From NCBI RefSeq assembly GCF_026341515.1, contig NZ_JAPEOK010000001.1:3348001-3412000 (forward strand): DNA of 64,000 nt. Direction: 5' to 3'. Positions 34,098 to 43,252 of this stretch are shown here, one piece after another. The number at the start of each line of letters is the position of its first letter. Within the stretch, counting starts at the first letter, position 1. The notes beneath the pieces are model-generated. The model was not told the origin of the DNA and made no database searches. It saw only the letters and a list, made by a program, of their open reading frames with translations. Source of the stretch: Streptomyces sp. NBC_00878. Lineage in GTDB: Bacteria; Actinomycetota; Actinomycetes; Streptomycetales; Streptomycetaceae. Position numbers and translations under genes: made by a program.

Positions 34098-34154
34098 ATG
34101 TGGATAACCTATCAGGTGGGTGCTACGGTGAAGTGGATAACCAATCCACTTCAC
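34098..34154. promoter_or_regulatory. TetR operator region with GTGGATAACC repeats
   Basis: A perfect inverted repeat GTGAAGTGGAT-aacca-ATCCACTTCAC (34128-34154) lies 16 bp before the hydrolase start. The ten bases GTGGATAACC in it also occur near 34100, next to the TetR start. Two sites for one regulator are likely. Confidence 0.75.
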
Positions 34155-34170
34155 TTCGTCAGGAGCGGCC

Positions 34171-34917
34171 ATGACCGTTGTGTTCATCCATGGAGTACCG
34201 GAGACGCCCTCCGTCTGGAACGACCTCCGGGGGCGGATCGACCGCCCCGCCACGACCCTGCGGCTGCCCGGATTCGGCAGCCCTCGCCCGGCCCACCTGG
34301 ACGGCAAGGAGGCGTACGCCGTCTGGCTGGCGAACGAGCTGCGCGCCCTCGGTGAGCCCGTCGATCTCGTGGGCCACGACTGGGGCGCGCATCTGGTGAT
34401 GCGGATCGTCTCCGCCTACGACGTTCCGGTACGCAGCTGGGTGTCCGACGTCGCACACGGCTGGCACCCCGACTATCAGTGGCACGAGGCGGCCACCCTC
34501 TTCCAGAAGACCCCGGAGGGCGAGGAGCTGCTCGCGTCACTGCGCACCCAGACCCCCGGCAGCCCCAGCTTCGGCGACTTCCTCCGCCCCCGGGGGATGA
34601 GCGCCGAACTGGCGGCAGAAGTCGACACCGCCCACGACGAGGAGATGAGCAAGGCCATCCTGACGCTCTACCGCTCGGCCTGGCCCAACTTCTACACCGA
34701 CTGGGGCAAGGACTTCGACCGCCCCGCTCAGGTGCCGGGGCTCGTCCTGATCCCGACCGGCGATCCGATGGCACAGCCCGCGATGGACCTGGATATGGCC
34801 ACGCGAATCGGGGCACAGGCAGTGGAACTGGACAACCTCACCCACTACTGGATGCTCCAGGATCCTGATCGGGGCGCGGAGGTACTCAACCGATTCTGGG
34901 ACTCCCGGCCCGCATGA
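34171..34917 (+). CDS. Alpha/beta hydrolase, Asp-nucleophile type
   Basis: 248 residues. HGVPETP (7-13) is the oxyanion motif and GHDWGAHLV carries Asp70 at the nucleophile elbow, as in epoxide hydrolases and haloalkane dehalogenases (esterases have Ser). Catalytic His is probably in LTHYWMLQDP near the end. Cytoplasmic, no signal. ATG 34171 follows AGGAG at good spacing. It is divergently arranged with its TetR. The IS605-type element is inserted just behind its stop, and the annotated end of tnpB overlaps its last codons on the other strand. Confidence 0.92.
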   Translation: MTVVFIHGVPETPSVWNDLRGRIDRPATTLRLPGFGSPRPAHLDGKEAYAVWLANELRALGEPVDLVGHDWGAHLVMRIVSAYDVPVRSWVSDVAHGWHPDYQWHEAATLFQKTPEGEELLASLRTQTPGSPSFGDFLRPRGMSAELAAEVDTAHDEEMSKAILTLYRSAWPNFYTDWGKDFDRPAQVPGLVLIPTGDPMAQPAMDLDMATRIGAQAVELDNLTHYWMLQDPDRGAEVLNRFWDSRPA

Positions 34918-36262
34918 CATCCGGTACCGGTGGGCGACGTCCTCGCGGTGATGAGGTCGCTTGCACGTGAGGGCATGGCCATGATGGCGGTGACTCGCAC
35001 TTGACGCGCGGTGCGCGCCTGGCGACTGCCCTCCCGGCAGCCGGGATGAGCGCGTGGCCCGTCCGGTACAGGTGCAAGACGTTGCGGGCCGCGTTGTGGT
35101 CGGCGTTGCCGGACCATCCGCAGCCGGGGTTCTTGCACACGAACAGGGCCTGGGTCTCCCGGCTGCCGGGTGTGGTGAACCCACAGGCTGAGCAGCGCCG
35201 GGAGGTGCCCGGGGCGGGGACTTTGGCCAGGGTGCCACCCCGGCGGGCGAGCTTGTACGTCAGCAGGGTGACCGTGCGGCCCCATGCCTCCTGGCTGATC
35301 GAGCGGTTCAGCCCGGATTTCTGGGCGACGTTCGTTCCCGGCTCTTCGACGGTTCCCCTGGCGGACTTGACCATGTTCGTGATCTGGAGTGCTTCCACCA
35401 CCACGACGCCGTACGTGTCGGCGATCCTGGTGGTGGTCTTGTGCTGCCAGTCCGCGGCCCGGCGCTTGGCTTTCGCGCGGAGTCCTGCGATCTGGTCGTA
35501 GGTGTGGTGCAGCCGTCGGGAGGTGCGCTCTTGCGGCTTGCGGTGCTTCTTGCGGCGGGCGGCGCGCTGCTCCAGGCCCAGGAGCCTGGCCCGCTCCTGC
35601 CCGGTCAGCCACGCATCGTGTTCGTACGTCTGGCCGTCGGAGAGCGCGAGGGGCACGGTGATGCCGACGTCGATGCCGACCTGCGGCCCCTGGTGGGGTT
35701 CCGGGACGGGTTCGAGGGTCTGGACACGGAAGGCGATGTGCCAGCCGAGCGGGTCTTTGACCAGCCGGGCCCCGGTGATCCGGTTCTCCTTGCCCGCGTG
35801 CTTACCGACGGGGAGGTCCTTGGTCCAGCGGAAGCGGACACGGCCGACCTTCGGCAGGTTGGCCATGCCCCACCGGCGGTGGACACGGACGATGTTCAAA
35901 TCCCGGCCCTGCGGCACGTCCACGGTCATCGCGGTGCGGAAGCGGGCCTTGAAGTTCGGGGCGCCCGCCCGGCCGTCCCAGCAGTTCTTCCACGCCTGGA
36001 AATACGTTTTCAGCACCGCCTGAGCGGCCTGAGCGGGAAGGACGGCGAGGAAATCGATGTCCTGGCGGGCCTGGCGGATCGCGGCGTCCGCGTTCGCGAG
36101 CGTCCGCTTCTCCTTCGGCATCATCTGCCACCACGCGTGCAGGCAGTTCCACATCGTGCGGGCCGCGTGCGCCTGACCGTCGGCCTTGAGCGCCATGGCA
36201 GGGGACAGTGCAAGCCGGGCGCGGTGCCCGAACTGCCGTATCTCCACGCCATGATCACTCAT
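34886..36262 (-). CDS. tnpB: IS605-type TnpB (RNA-guided nuclease family)
   Basis: About 458 residues. RuvC catalytic residues are all present: Asp198 (VGIDVGITVPLA), Glu290 (GVVVVEALQITNM), Asp388 (GNADHNAARN). The zinc finger has Cys357, Cys360, Cys376 and Cys381. TnpB proteins are omega-RNA-guided DNA nucleases that help the element persist. The start (MSDHGVEIRQFGHRARL) overlaps the other strand's possible tnpA start. The last 30 or so codons appear to run out of the element into host DNA, antisense to the hydrolase end, so the natural C terminus is uncertain. The omega-RNA should come from the 3' end of this gene. Confidence 0.93.
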   Translation of the reverse strand: MSDHGVEIRQFGHRARLALSPAMALKADGQAHAARTMWNCLHAWWQMMPKEKRTLANADAAIRQARQDIDFLAVLPAQAAQAVLKTYFQAWKNCWDGRAGAPNFKARFRTAMTVDVPQGRDLNIVRVHRRWGMANLPKVGRVRFRWTKDLPVGKHAGKENRITGARLVKDPLGWHIAFRVQTLEPVPEPHQGPQVGIDVGITVPLALSDGQTYEHDAWLTGQERARLLGLEQRAARRKKHRKPQERTSRRLHHTYDQIAGLRAKAKRRAADWQHKTTTRIADTYGVVVVEALQITNMVKSARGTVEEPGTNVAQKSGLNRSISQEAWGRTVTLLTYKLARRGGTLAKVPAPGTSRRCSACGFTTPGSRETQALFVCKNPGCGWSGNADHNAARNVLHLYRTGHALIPAAGRAVARRAPRVKCESPPSWPCPHVQATSSPRGRRPPVPDVMRAGSPRIG

Positions 36263-36835
36263 GGACGACACTGTGCAGTATTGGTTTGTGTCACCACGCT
36301 GGAATCCAAACCCCGATGTACGCACCGGCCGTCACGTCGTCCACAACCTCCATGTCCACTTGGTTTTTGTCACGAAGTACCGGCGGAAGTCGTTCACCGA
36401 CGCCATGCTGACCCGCACGGAGGAGGTCATGCGCGAGGTCTGCCAGGACTTCGAGGCCGAACTGAAGCAGTTCAACGGCGAACAGGACCACGTCCACCTC
36501 CTCGTCCACTACCCGCCCAAGGTCCAGGTCTCCAAGCTGGTCAACAGCCTCAAGGGCGTCTCCTCCCGCAGGCTCCGCCAGGAGTACGACGCCCACGTCC
36601 GCCACTATCTGTGGGGCGGACACTTCTGGTCCGGCTCCTACTTCGCCGGGTCCTGCGGCGGGGCACCGCTGACCGTCGTCAAGCAGTACATCGAGAACCA
36701 GCAACGCCCCGTCGGCTGAGGACAACACTGCGAACCCGTGCACCAGCGCGGGTCAGAGCAGCCCCGAGATGGCCTTCACCCCCGCCGTAAACGACGGAGC
36801 ACTGGCCAAGATCAAAGGTAGATGTCCAGCACCTG
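34950..36835. mobile_element. IS200/IS605-family element
   Basis: A complete pair of divergent tnpA and tnpB genes with all catalytic residues. The ends are approximate: such elements lack inverted repeats, and I only see small hairpins (CCGT-aaacg-ACGG near 36785). No target duplication is expected. Confidence 0.75.
36288..36719 (+). CDS. tnpA: IS200/IS605 TnpA (HUH Y1 transposase)
   Basis: 143 residues from GTG 36288 (VSPRWNPNPDVRTGRHVVHN). The HUH pair is His68/His70 (QDHVHLLVHYPP) and the nucleophile is Tyr134 in VVKQYIENQ. It also keeps LHVHLVFVTKYRRKSF and YLWGGHFWSGSYFAGS. It cuts and joins single-stranded DNA at the element's hairpin ends. A longer start at ATG 36261 would overlap the tnpB start codon; family N termini favour 36288. 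It looks functional. Confidence 0.92.
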   Translation: MSPRWNPNPDVRTGRHVVHNLHVHLVFVTKYRRKSFTDAMLTRTEEVMREVCQDFEAELKQFNGEQDHVHLLVHYPPKVQVSKLVNSLKGVSSRRLRQEYDAHVRHYLWGGHFWSGSYFAGSCGGAPLTVVKQYIENQQRPVG

Positions 36836-36842
36836 TTCGGCA

Positions 36843-36893
36843 TGACAGCGGGCAGCGGGCAGCGGGCAGCGGGCAGCGGGCAGCGGGCAGCGG
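36843..36893. repeat. 7-bp tandem repeat (GGGCAGC)
   Basis: About seven head-to-tail copies of GGGCAGC, just outside the IS605 element and 28 bp downstream of the stop of the membrane-protein gene. Probably replication slippage. Confidence 0.9.
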
Positions 36894-36920
36894 CGACGTG
36901 TATCCGATTCGGCGGGCAGG

Positions 36921-37568
36921 TCATCCTCCAGTCCCATGATCGCCCGTTTGGTGGCGGGGCATGCCGGCCCCGTCGGTGGGGGCGCTGCTTCCGGCCCCCC
37001 AGTGGAGCAGCGCGAAGCCCAGGGCGAAGCCGAGCATCGTCCATACGCCGCGTGGCCAGAAGATGTGGCTGTCGACGAAGGACCAGCCGGCAGCGAGGAG
37101 CACCATCGTGCCGGGAAGTATTCGGGCGCCGTGCTTCGGGAGCAGCGCGACTGCCGTGGCCACGATGGCGCCGATGAGGGCGTAGGCGCCGGCCTGCCCG
37201 AGCGCCTCGCCCATGTCGTAGAGCGGGCGCTTGACCGGCCCGAGAGTCGCTGTCTCGCCGACGTGCTCGACAGCGGTTCCGGCCGCGATGCCGGCGACCG
37301 CGTCGAGGCCGGTGTAGAAGGCCGCGTAGACGAAGGCGCCCGCCCAGGCCACCACTGTGGCGAAGCCCGCGAGGCCGAGTCGGGGCCGATGCCACAAAGG
37401 GACCAGGAGACCGACCGTGAGCAGCGGAAAGACCGGCAACAGTGCGATGTGCAGCTGTGTCCAGTCCGAGGCCGTCGACCTGGACAGCCCGTGCGGATGC
37501 GCGATGCCCGCCGCAGCCAGCACAAGGGGGGCGGCAGTGACGAGGGCGACGCTTCGGATGGTCAACAT
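36921..37568 (-). CDS. Multi-pass membrane protein of unknown function
   Basis: 215 residues with about six hydrophobic segments (SVALVTAAPLVLAAAGIAHP, IALLPVFPLLTVGLLVPLW, FATVVAWAGAFVYAAFYTGL, AYALIGAIVATAVALL, ILPGTMVLLAAGWSFV, TMLGFALGFALLHWGAG). The stretch FYTGLDAVAGIAAGTAVEHVGE between helices may be a functional loop. I do not recognise the family. Start ATG 37568 (MLTIRS); ATG 37586 is an alternative. It is divergent from the beta-propeller gene across a 290-bp gap with two direct CGTAAG motifs near 37600-37616. Confidence 0.7.
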   Translation of the reverse strand: MLTIRSVALVTAAPLVLAAAGIAHPHGLSRSTASDWTQLHIALLPVFPLLTVGLLVPLWHRPRLGLAGFATVVAWAGAFVYAAFYTGLDAVAGIAAGTAVEHVGETATLGPVKRPLYDMGEALGQAGAYALIGAIVATAVALLPKHGARILPGTMVLLAAGWSFVDSHIFWPRGVWTMLGFALGFALLHWGAGSSAPTDGAGMPRHQTGDHGTGG

Positions 37569-37780
37569 GCCTGCGAGCGTAGGCACGTGATGTCATCCGA
37601 TACGGCCGCGTAAGGGTTCCGTAAGACTCTTTGTCTCCGCTTCCGCGCCCTGCCAAGAGGGCACGGCACTCGCTGGATTCGTTGCCTGCCGTACGCGGCG
37701 AAGCCCTGTCACTCCGCCATCGGAGTCTCTTACGAGAGTCTGACGCGACGGCTGTTCCAGATCGGCACACCGCTCCCACT

Positions 37781-37820
37781 GTCCACTCTGGTGCTGTCCA
37801 CTCCGGTGCCGTCCACAGCC
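37781..37820. repeat. 15-bp direct repeats upstream of the propeller gene
   Basis: GTCCACTCTGGTGCT, GTCCACTCCGGTGCC and a partial GTCCACAGCC follow one another, 36 bp upstream of the start of the propeller gene. This could be an array of regulator sites or a slippage product. Confidence 0.75.
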
Positions 37821-37855
37821 ATGGACGGCACCGCCCAGACACAGAGGAACGGGAC

Positions 37856-39112
37856 GTGAACATGCACAGCAGCCGCAGGGACCACCGCCGCACGAGCCAG
37901 CCCGCCGGAACACGCGGCGGTCACCGGGTGAAGTCCAGGACACGGCGCATCATGATCGGCGGCGGGGCCATCGCCGCCGCGGCGGCGGTCACCGTGGCCG
38001 TGACCGTGGCCTCGGCCAGCCAGTACTCCGGGAGCACTGCCGGGGCCGACCACGCCGTCTTCGTCCAGGGCAACGAGCTGGGCGGCAACACCATCCATGT
38101 GTTCGCGCGGGCCGACGACGGCAAGCTGAGTCCTTCGGGGACCTTCGCGACCGGCGGCCAGGGCGGTGACCAGGTCGACGCACCCACCGACTCGCTCGCC
38201 TCCCAGGGCTCACTCGTCTATGACGACGCTTCAGGCACGCTGCTGGCCGTCAATGCCGGCAGTGGCACGGTGACCTCATTCCGCGTCGACGGACAGCAGC
38301 TGAAGGACCGGCGGGTCGTGGACTCCGGCGGCGAGTTCCCGGCAAGCATCGCGGTGCACGGCACGGTCGCGTACGTCATGAACGCGGGTGGCGAGGGCAG
38401 CGTCCAAGGCTTCAAGATCACCAGCAAGGGGCTCAAGCCGTTGCACGGGTCCCACCGGTCCCTGGGGCTGGACAACGAGGACATCCCGCTGTTCTCCAGC
38501 TCGCCCGGCGAGGTCGAGTTCACCCCGGACGGCCGCAACCTGGTGGTCACCACCAAGTCCAGCAACACCGTCGAGGTCTTCCCGATGAAGCCGAACGGCC
38601 TCCCTGCCGTCGCCGAACCCGTCGTCAACAAGTCGGCCGGCGGCGTCCCGTTCGCGATCAGCTTCGACAGGACCGGGAAGCGGATGATGGTCGCCGAGGC
38701 CGAGAAATCCACGGTCACCACGTACCAGGTGAAGCGCGACGGCAAACTGAAGGTCCTTCAACAGCCCCTGGCCAGCGGCCAGGAGGTCCTGTGCTGGCTG
38801 GAGCGCGCGGGCAACTACTTCTACGGCGGCAACACCGGCAACTCCACCGTCACCGGCTACCGCATGGACAAGCGAGGCAAGCTGGCCCTGACCAACGAGG
38901 TGGGTATCGCCACCCCGCCCTCAGCAAACTCGCAGGGCGTGATCGATCTCGCCGTGACCGAGGACGAGAAGTTCGTCTACGTCCAGAACGCCGTCTCCGG
39001 CACCGTCGACGGCTTCCGCGTCGAGGCCAACGGCGCCCTCACCAAGATCACGACGGCCGACGGCCTGCCCGCCTTCGCCGAGTCCGGAATGGAGGGCATC
39101 GCCGCCGTCTGA
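37856..39112 (+). CDS. Exported beta-propeller (lactonase/YncE-like) protein
   Basis: 418 residues. A long basic N terminus (RRDHRRTSQP ... KSRTRRIMIGGG) precedes a hydrophobic core and ASASQ, so it is probably exported or anchored. Seven blades are suggested by repeated motifs such as GTLLAVNAGSGTVTSFRV, GTVAYVMNAGGEGSVQGF, VEFTPDGRNLVVTTKSSNTV and KFVYVQNAVSGTVDGFRV. The best match is the 7-bladed 6-phosphogluconolactonase/YncE group; catalytic use is unclear. GTG 37856 is chosen because GAGGAA lies at good distance; ATG 37862 is possible. Similar proteins are abundant secreted Streptomyces proteins. Confidence 0.8.
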   Translation: MNMHSSRRDHRRTSQPAGTRGGHRVKSRTRRIMIGGGAIAAAAAVTVAVTVASASQYSGSTAGADHAVFVQGNELGGNTIHVFARADDGKLSPSGTFATGGQGGDQVDAPTDSLASQGSLVYDDASGTLLAVNAGSGTVTSFRVDGQQLKDRRVVDSGGEFPASIAVHGTVAYVMNAGGEGSVQGFKITSKGLKPLHGSHRSLGLDNEDIPLFSSSPGEVEFTPDGRNLVVTTKSSNTVEVFPMKPNGLPAVAEPVVNKSAGGVPFAISFDRTGKRMMVAEAEKSTVTTYQVKRDGKLKVLQQPLASGQEVLCWLERAGNYFYGGNTGNSTVTGYRMDKRGKLALTNEVGIATPPSANSQGVIDLAVTEDEKFVYVQNAVSGTVDGFRVEANGALTKITTADGLPAFAESGMEGIAAV

Positions 39113-39404
39113 CACGGACACGACCATCACGGAGAGCCCTTTGAGGCACCGAAAACGTCCGTGGCGATCTGGAGGGATCCTCCTTCACGCGAGGCATGGA
39201 CGCCCAGATGATGAGCGCCGCGGCGCCAGTTGCAGCGGTCGGCGCCGCGGGGCCCGCCAGCCGCCTCCCACCGTCCACGGGATGTGGACAAGACGAGCCC
39301 AATCGCGAGCTGCCGCACGAGGCTTCAACCGGATGGCCGAGAGCCATACTTGCCCATACAGGGGCCATCTCGTGGTGGCTTGAAATGAGAGGGGCAGCAA
39401 TCCG
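39113..39404. other. Gap with no supported gene
   Basis: 290 bp; no family-like frame. It should hold the terminator of the propeller gene and the promoter of the TerD-like gene. Confidence 0.4.
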
Positions 39405-39938
39405 GTGAGCAGCGACAGCCATGGAGTCGGGAAGGCCGAGGTCCGGCTCAAATGGGACCCGAGTCCCTGGGATCAGCCACCTCACCATCTCGACATCATC
39501 GCCGCGACCTACTCGGCGGAGGCCCCCTACGGGCGGCCGGTGTACGTCGTCCACTTCGACAGCCGCTCACCGGACGGCACCATCAACATGGGCCGGCACA
39601 GCCAGACCGGTCAGGGCTTCGGCTACGTCGAAGCGATGACCCTGGAGCTCGATCGCCTCGCCCCCTCCTTCGCACGGGTGGTGGTGGGCGTGGCGATCCA
39701 CCAGACCAGCGGCCCCAAAACCTTCGGCCACATATCGAACGCCGGAATTCTGGTTGTCGAGGGGTACAGGGAGCTGCTGAAGGACGACTTCGCACAGCTT
39801 TCCGGATACACCGCCGCGACGGTCGCGGAGTTCACCAGGGACACCTCCGGAACGTGGGAGTTCCACGAGATGGTCCGAGGGTTCGACAGCGACCCCGCGA
39901 TCTTCACCGCCGAGATGGGCAGCACCCCCCAGCCCTGA
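39405..39938 (+). CDS. TerD-family-like protein
   Basis: 177 residues. The layout matches TerD domains: LDIIAATYSAEAPYGRPVYV, SPDGTINMGRHSQTGQGFGY, VEAMTLELDRLAPSFARVVV, and FGHISNAGILVVEG. TerD proteins bind calcium and occur in tellurite-resistance and stress or phage-defence islands; the acidic ligands are only partly kept here, so calcium binding is uncertain. GTG 39405 has GAGAGGGG upstream. It stands alone between the propeller gene and a broken integrase. Confidence 0.7.
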   Translation: MSSDSHGVGKAEVRLKWDPSPWDQPPHHLDIIAATYSAEAPYGRPVYVVHFDSRSPDGTINMGRHSQTGQGFGYVEAMTLELDRLAPSFARVVVGVAIHQTSGPKTFGHISNAGILVVEGYRELLKDDFAQLSGYTAATVAEFTRDTSGTWEFHEMVRGFDSDPAIFTAEMGSTPQP

Positions 39939-40042
39939 CCAAGCAGCAGCGCAGAAAGCGTACGACCGTCACGGTGGTGCCTTCATGAACCCCTGGAACC
40001 GAAGCGCCAAGCACCCCCAAAGCGTCACCTTCTCGGCCAGCG

Positions 40043-41208
40043 CTACTCGTCCGCGTCTGACGGCTGGTCGTAGGAGCTCAACAGCCCTTCGACGCGCTGG
40101 TTGTTGATGGGCTGCCGGTCGTACAGGCACTTCGCGTACCGGGACAGGAGAACCTCCACGCTGTCCCCGGCCCGCTGGGCGACCTCGGCCGGGTCCGCGC
40201 CCGCGCACAGCCACGTGGACAACGCCGAGTGCCGCAGGTCGTACGGCCGCTTCGCGAGCGGAGTGCTGGTGAGGGCAGGAGGCAGGGCGAGGTCGCGAGT
40301 CTCGTGCCAGACCCGGTGGCAGGTGGTGTGAGTGATGATCCGGCGCTGGGCAGGCGGCAGTCCGGCAACGCCACCGCGACCGCCTCCTCCGGCCGCAGAC
40401 CCGCGTAGTACATGCCTGCGATGAACCCGACCAGCCGACGGCCACGAGCTCGTCTGTAGCCACCGACATAGGAGACGGCACTCAGCAGATCCCGCGCCTG
40501 GTATGGGTTGGCCACCACCCGCGGATCCACCGACCCATTCGGCTTGGGCACCCGCCACCGGATCCGCTGCGGCGGATGACTGCCCAACTCGCCCCGCTCC
40601 ACGGCGTAGTGAAGGGCGTGCACCAGCACCTTGCGCTTACGGCGCATCGTCTCCACCGCCGCCTCACCGCCATCGAGCTTTCGGCGCAACGACTCCAGCG
40701 CATCACGCGCCAGGACCGGATCGTGCAGGGCGACCAGCGGCCGGGACGCCTTCGCCACCCACTGCAACACCAGCCGGTCCTCCGCCGGCATCTCCCCCTG
40801 CCTCGGCCCGGGCACGACAAAAGCCCAGTGCCGCAGGGCACGGCGCAGCAGCTGCCCGCTCGGCCGGCCAGGAAGGTCCCAGAGCATCGCCACAGTGACG
40901 GCGGTCAGCGCCTCGCTGACCTCGTCCCGGGTCTTCGCCGCCCTAGCTGGCCAGTGTGCCCGCGCGTACTCGGTCGCGAAGGCATACCAGCTCAGCTGGG
41001 ACGGTCCCCGGGACCCGTGGGCAGAGCTGTTCCCCTGGGCCGGGCCCGCGCGAATGGCCCGCACCAGCTCCGCACCGAACTCGCCCGCCAGATCCGCGAC
41101 CGCGCTGTCGCGGTCCTGCCGTCCATCACCGTGCGGCTGCGCCGAGGGTCGGTCCGCCGGCTGTTCAGGGTCTGGTGCAGCACCGTCGTGATGCTCGTTT
41201 GCGTCCAT
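40043..41208 (-). pseudogene. Tyrosine integrase with internal deletion/frameshift
   Basis: The N-terminal arm and core-binding domains are in one frame (LSWYAFATEYARAHWPARAA, RKRKVLVHALHYAVERGELG, RIRWRVPKPNGSVDPRVVAN), reaching the first catalytic Arg in YYAGLRPEEAVAVAL. A deletion and frameshift near 40380 removes the middle of the catalytic domain; the other frame then gives RPYDLRHSALSTWLCAGADP (HxxR) and YAKCLYDRQPINNQRVEGLL (Tyr). It cannot make an active recombinase. It marks a former integrative element near the orphan rpoA; no att repeat or tRNA was seen. Confidence 0.9.
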
Positions 41209-41250
41209 GCCCCCGCCTCCTTCTGATCGGCGGGGGCATGACTGCCCGGC

Positions 41251-41763
41251 TCATCCACTCGAACATCCCCCGGCAAGAGGGAACTCCGGCGGCGCCTGAT
41301 TGGCGAGTGTGGATTGTCGGACGTTCGGCATGACTTCCGTCGGATGGGGCAGAAGCACCGTTTCCGCGGCGGCCTTCGCCGCTCCGTACGGGGTGATGGG
41401 GTCGGGCCTGCAGTGTTCGTCGTAGGGAACGTGGCTCTTGCCGGAGAAGACGGCGTCGGTGGAGACCTGGATCATTCTGCTTCCGGCCGTCGCCGCGGCG
41501 AACGCGAGGCGGGCGGGTCCCTCGGCTGTGACTGCCCAGTCGACCCCGCCGCTCGATGCATTGACGATGACGCGAGGGTTCACCCAGGCCACGACCGCTT
41601 CCACGCTCCCTGGATCCCGCAGGTCGAGGCTGCGCCAAGTAACCCCCGGAGCACTGCCGGGCCTGGTCGTATAGGCCGCGACCGTCGGGCGCCCCGCCGA
41701 TACGGCTTGCCGGACCAGCTCGGTGCCCAGGAACCCGGGCCCACCCACGATCAGCAGCGTCAT
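41251..41763 (-). pseudogene. Truncated RmlD/SDR-like sugar-nucleotide reductase
   Basis: 170 codons, about 60 percent of the family length. Rossmann start MTLLIVGGPGFLGTELV, VSTDAVFSG, and the YxxxK motif in PYGAAKAAAE are present, as in dTDP-4-dehydrorhamnose reductases. After VLLPHPTEVM the sequence is unrelated and the substrate-binding domain is missing. The truncation point lies near the 5' end of the integrase relic, so a deletion linked to that element is likely. Confidence 0.8.
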
Positions 41764-41796
41764 GAGGCGACACCCTGGACCGGTCAAGGCCCGGTG

Positions 41797-41985
41797 ATGG
41801 CGAGAATGTGGGCGGAGGCGTCGGTGCGGGCCGCGTGCGGTTGCGACGAAGCCATCGCCGGCCGCCTACGTCAGGTGCCTGGCCTCGGGCAAACGCTGTG
41901 CGTCCGCGATGTCTGCTGGCAGCACCGCGCGCAGTGGGCGCAACGGGGCTCGACAGCCTGGCCCGCAGGCGGGCCGGGAGCGTAG
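41797..41985 (+). CDS. Possible small Cys-containing protein
   Basis: 62 codons from ATG 41797: VRAACGCDEAIAGRLR then LGQTLCVRDVCWQHRAQWAQ. Four Cys and one His could bind metal. It has no family I recognise, and its start region is divergent from the truncated RmlD gene. It may be chance. Confidence 0.25.
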   Translation: MARMWAEASVRAACGCDEAIAGRLRQVPGLGQTLCVRDVCWQHRAQWAQRGSTAWPAGGPGA

Positions 41986-42218
41986 AACGGACTTGCTGCC
42001 GTGTGAAGCGTGATGGGCAATCCGAGAGCTGGACGCGCGCAAAGTAGGTGTGGTTGTGGGGGCGGTGGGGGGAAGGGAGGCCCGGAAACCTCCTCGCCGG
42101 GGCGGGGAAACGGGCGGTTCGGCGGCTGCGGAGACCGGATCCCCCGTGTCGCCCCGTACCCTTCGTGGTGTCTACGGCGTCAGATAGCGGGCGCCACATC
42201 ACTGGAGGCAACACCAAC

Positions 42219-43238
42219 GTGCTGATTGCTCAGCGTCCGTCCCTGACCGAAGAGGTCGTCGACGAGTTCCGCTCCCGGTTCGTCATCGAGCCGCTGGAGC
42301 CGGGCTTCGGGTACACCCTCGGAAACTCTCTCCGTCGTACGCTCCTGTCGTCGATCCCGGGTGCGGCGGTCACGTCCATCCGTATCGACGGCGTCCTGCA
42401 CGAGTTCACCACCGTGCCGGGCGTCAAGGAAGACGTCACCGATCTCATCCTCAACATCAAGCAACTCGTCGTCAGCAGCGAGCAGGACGAGCCTGTCGTC
42501 ATGTACCTGCGCAAGCAGGGCCCGGGGCTCGTCACCGCCGCCGACATCGCGCCGCCGGCCGGTGTCGAGGTGCACAACCCCGACCTCGTCCTCGCCACGC
42601 TCAACGGCAAGGGCAAGCTGGAGATGGAGCTTACGGTCGAGCGTGGCCGTGGTTACGTCTCGGCTGTTCAGAACAAGCAGGTGGGGCAGGAGATCGGGCG
42701 TATCCCGGTCGACTCGATCTACTCGCCGGTTCTGAAGGTCACGTACAAGGTCGAGGCGACTCGTGTCGAGCAGCGCACCGACTTCGACAAGCTGATCGTC
42801 GACGTCGAGACCAAGCAGGCCATGCGTCCTCGTGACGCCATGGCGTCGGCTGGTAAGACGCTCGTCGAGCTGTTCGGGCTTGCCCGTGAGCTCAACATCG
42901 ACGCCGAGGGCATCGACATGGGTCCGTCGCCGACGGACGCCGCCCTCGCCGCTGATCTCGCGCTTCCGATCGAGGAGTTGGAGCTCACCGTTCGGTCGTA
43001 CAACTGCCTCAAGCGTGAGGGCGTCCACTCCGTGGGTGAGCTTCTGGCTCGCTCCGAGGCCGACCTGCTCGACATTCGTAACTTCGGTGCGAAGTCGATT
43101 GACGAGGTCAAGGAAAAGCTCGCCGGTATGGGCCTCGGCCTCAAGGACTCCCCGCCCGGATTCAACCCGACCGCCGCCGCCGACACCTTCGGCGCCGACG
43201 ACGTGGACGCGGGTTTCGTGGAGACCGAGCAGTACTGA
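42219..43238 (+). CDS. rpoA: RNA polymerase alpha subunit, stand-alone copy
   Basis: 339 residues, full length. The alpha-NTD is intact ([58 protein letters not shown]) and so is the alpha-CTD ([40 protein letters not shown]) for promoter UP-element and activator contact. GTG 42219 has GGAGG 10 bases upstream. In Streptomyces rpoA normally lies between rpsD and rplQ in the ribosomal operon; here neither is present: upstream are a truncated reductase and a broken integrase, downstream a terminator and an MHYT gene. It is therefore probably a second, transferred or duplicated copy. No inactivating change is visible. Confidence 0.97.
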   Translation: MLIAQRPSLTEEVVDEFRSRFVIEPLEPGFGYTLGNSLRRTLLSSIPGAAVTSIRIDGVLHEFTTVPGVKEDVTDLILNIKQLVVSSEQDEPVVMYLRKQGPGLVTAADIAPPAGVEVHNPDLVLATLNGKGKLEMELTVERGRGYVSAVQNKQVGQEIGRIPVDSIYSPVLKVTYKVEATRVEQRTDFDKLIVDVETKQAMRPRDAMASAGKTLVELFGLARELNIDAEGIDMGPSPTDAALAADLALPIEELELTVRSYNCLKREGVHSVGELLARSEADLLDIRNFGAKSIDEVKEKLAGMGLGLKDSPPGFNPTAAADTFGADDVDAGFVETEQY

Positions 43239-43252
43239 ACGCCTACCCCCGT

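Noticed and set aside
36812..37525. Minus-strand frame ending in CPLPAAR repeats
   Set aside because: It is a shifted frame over the membrane-protein gene, prolonged by the 7-bp tandem repeat.
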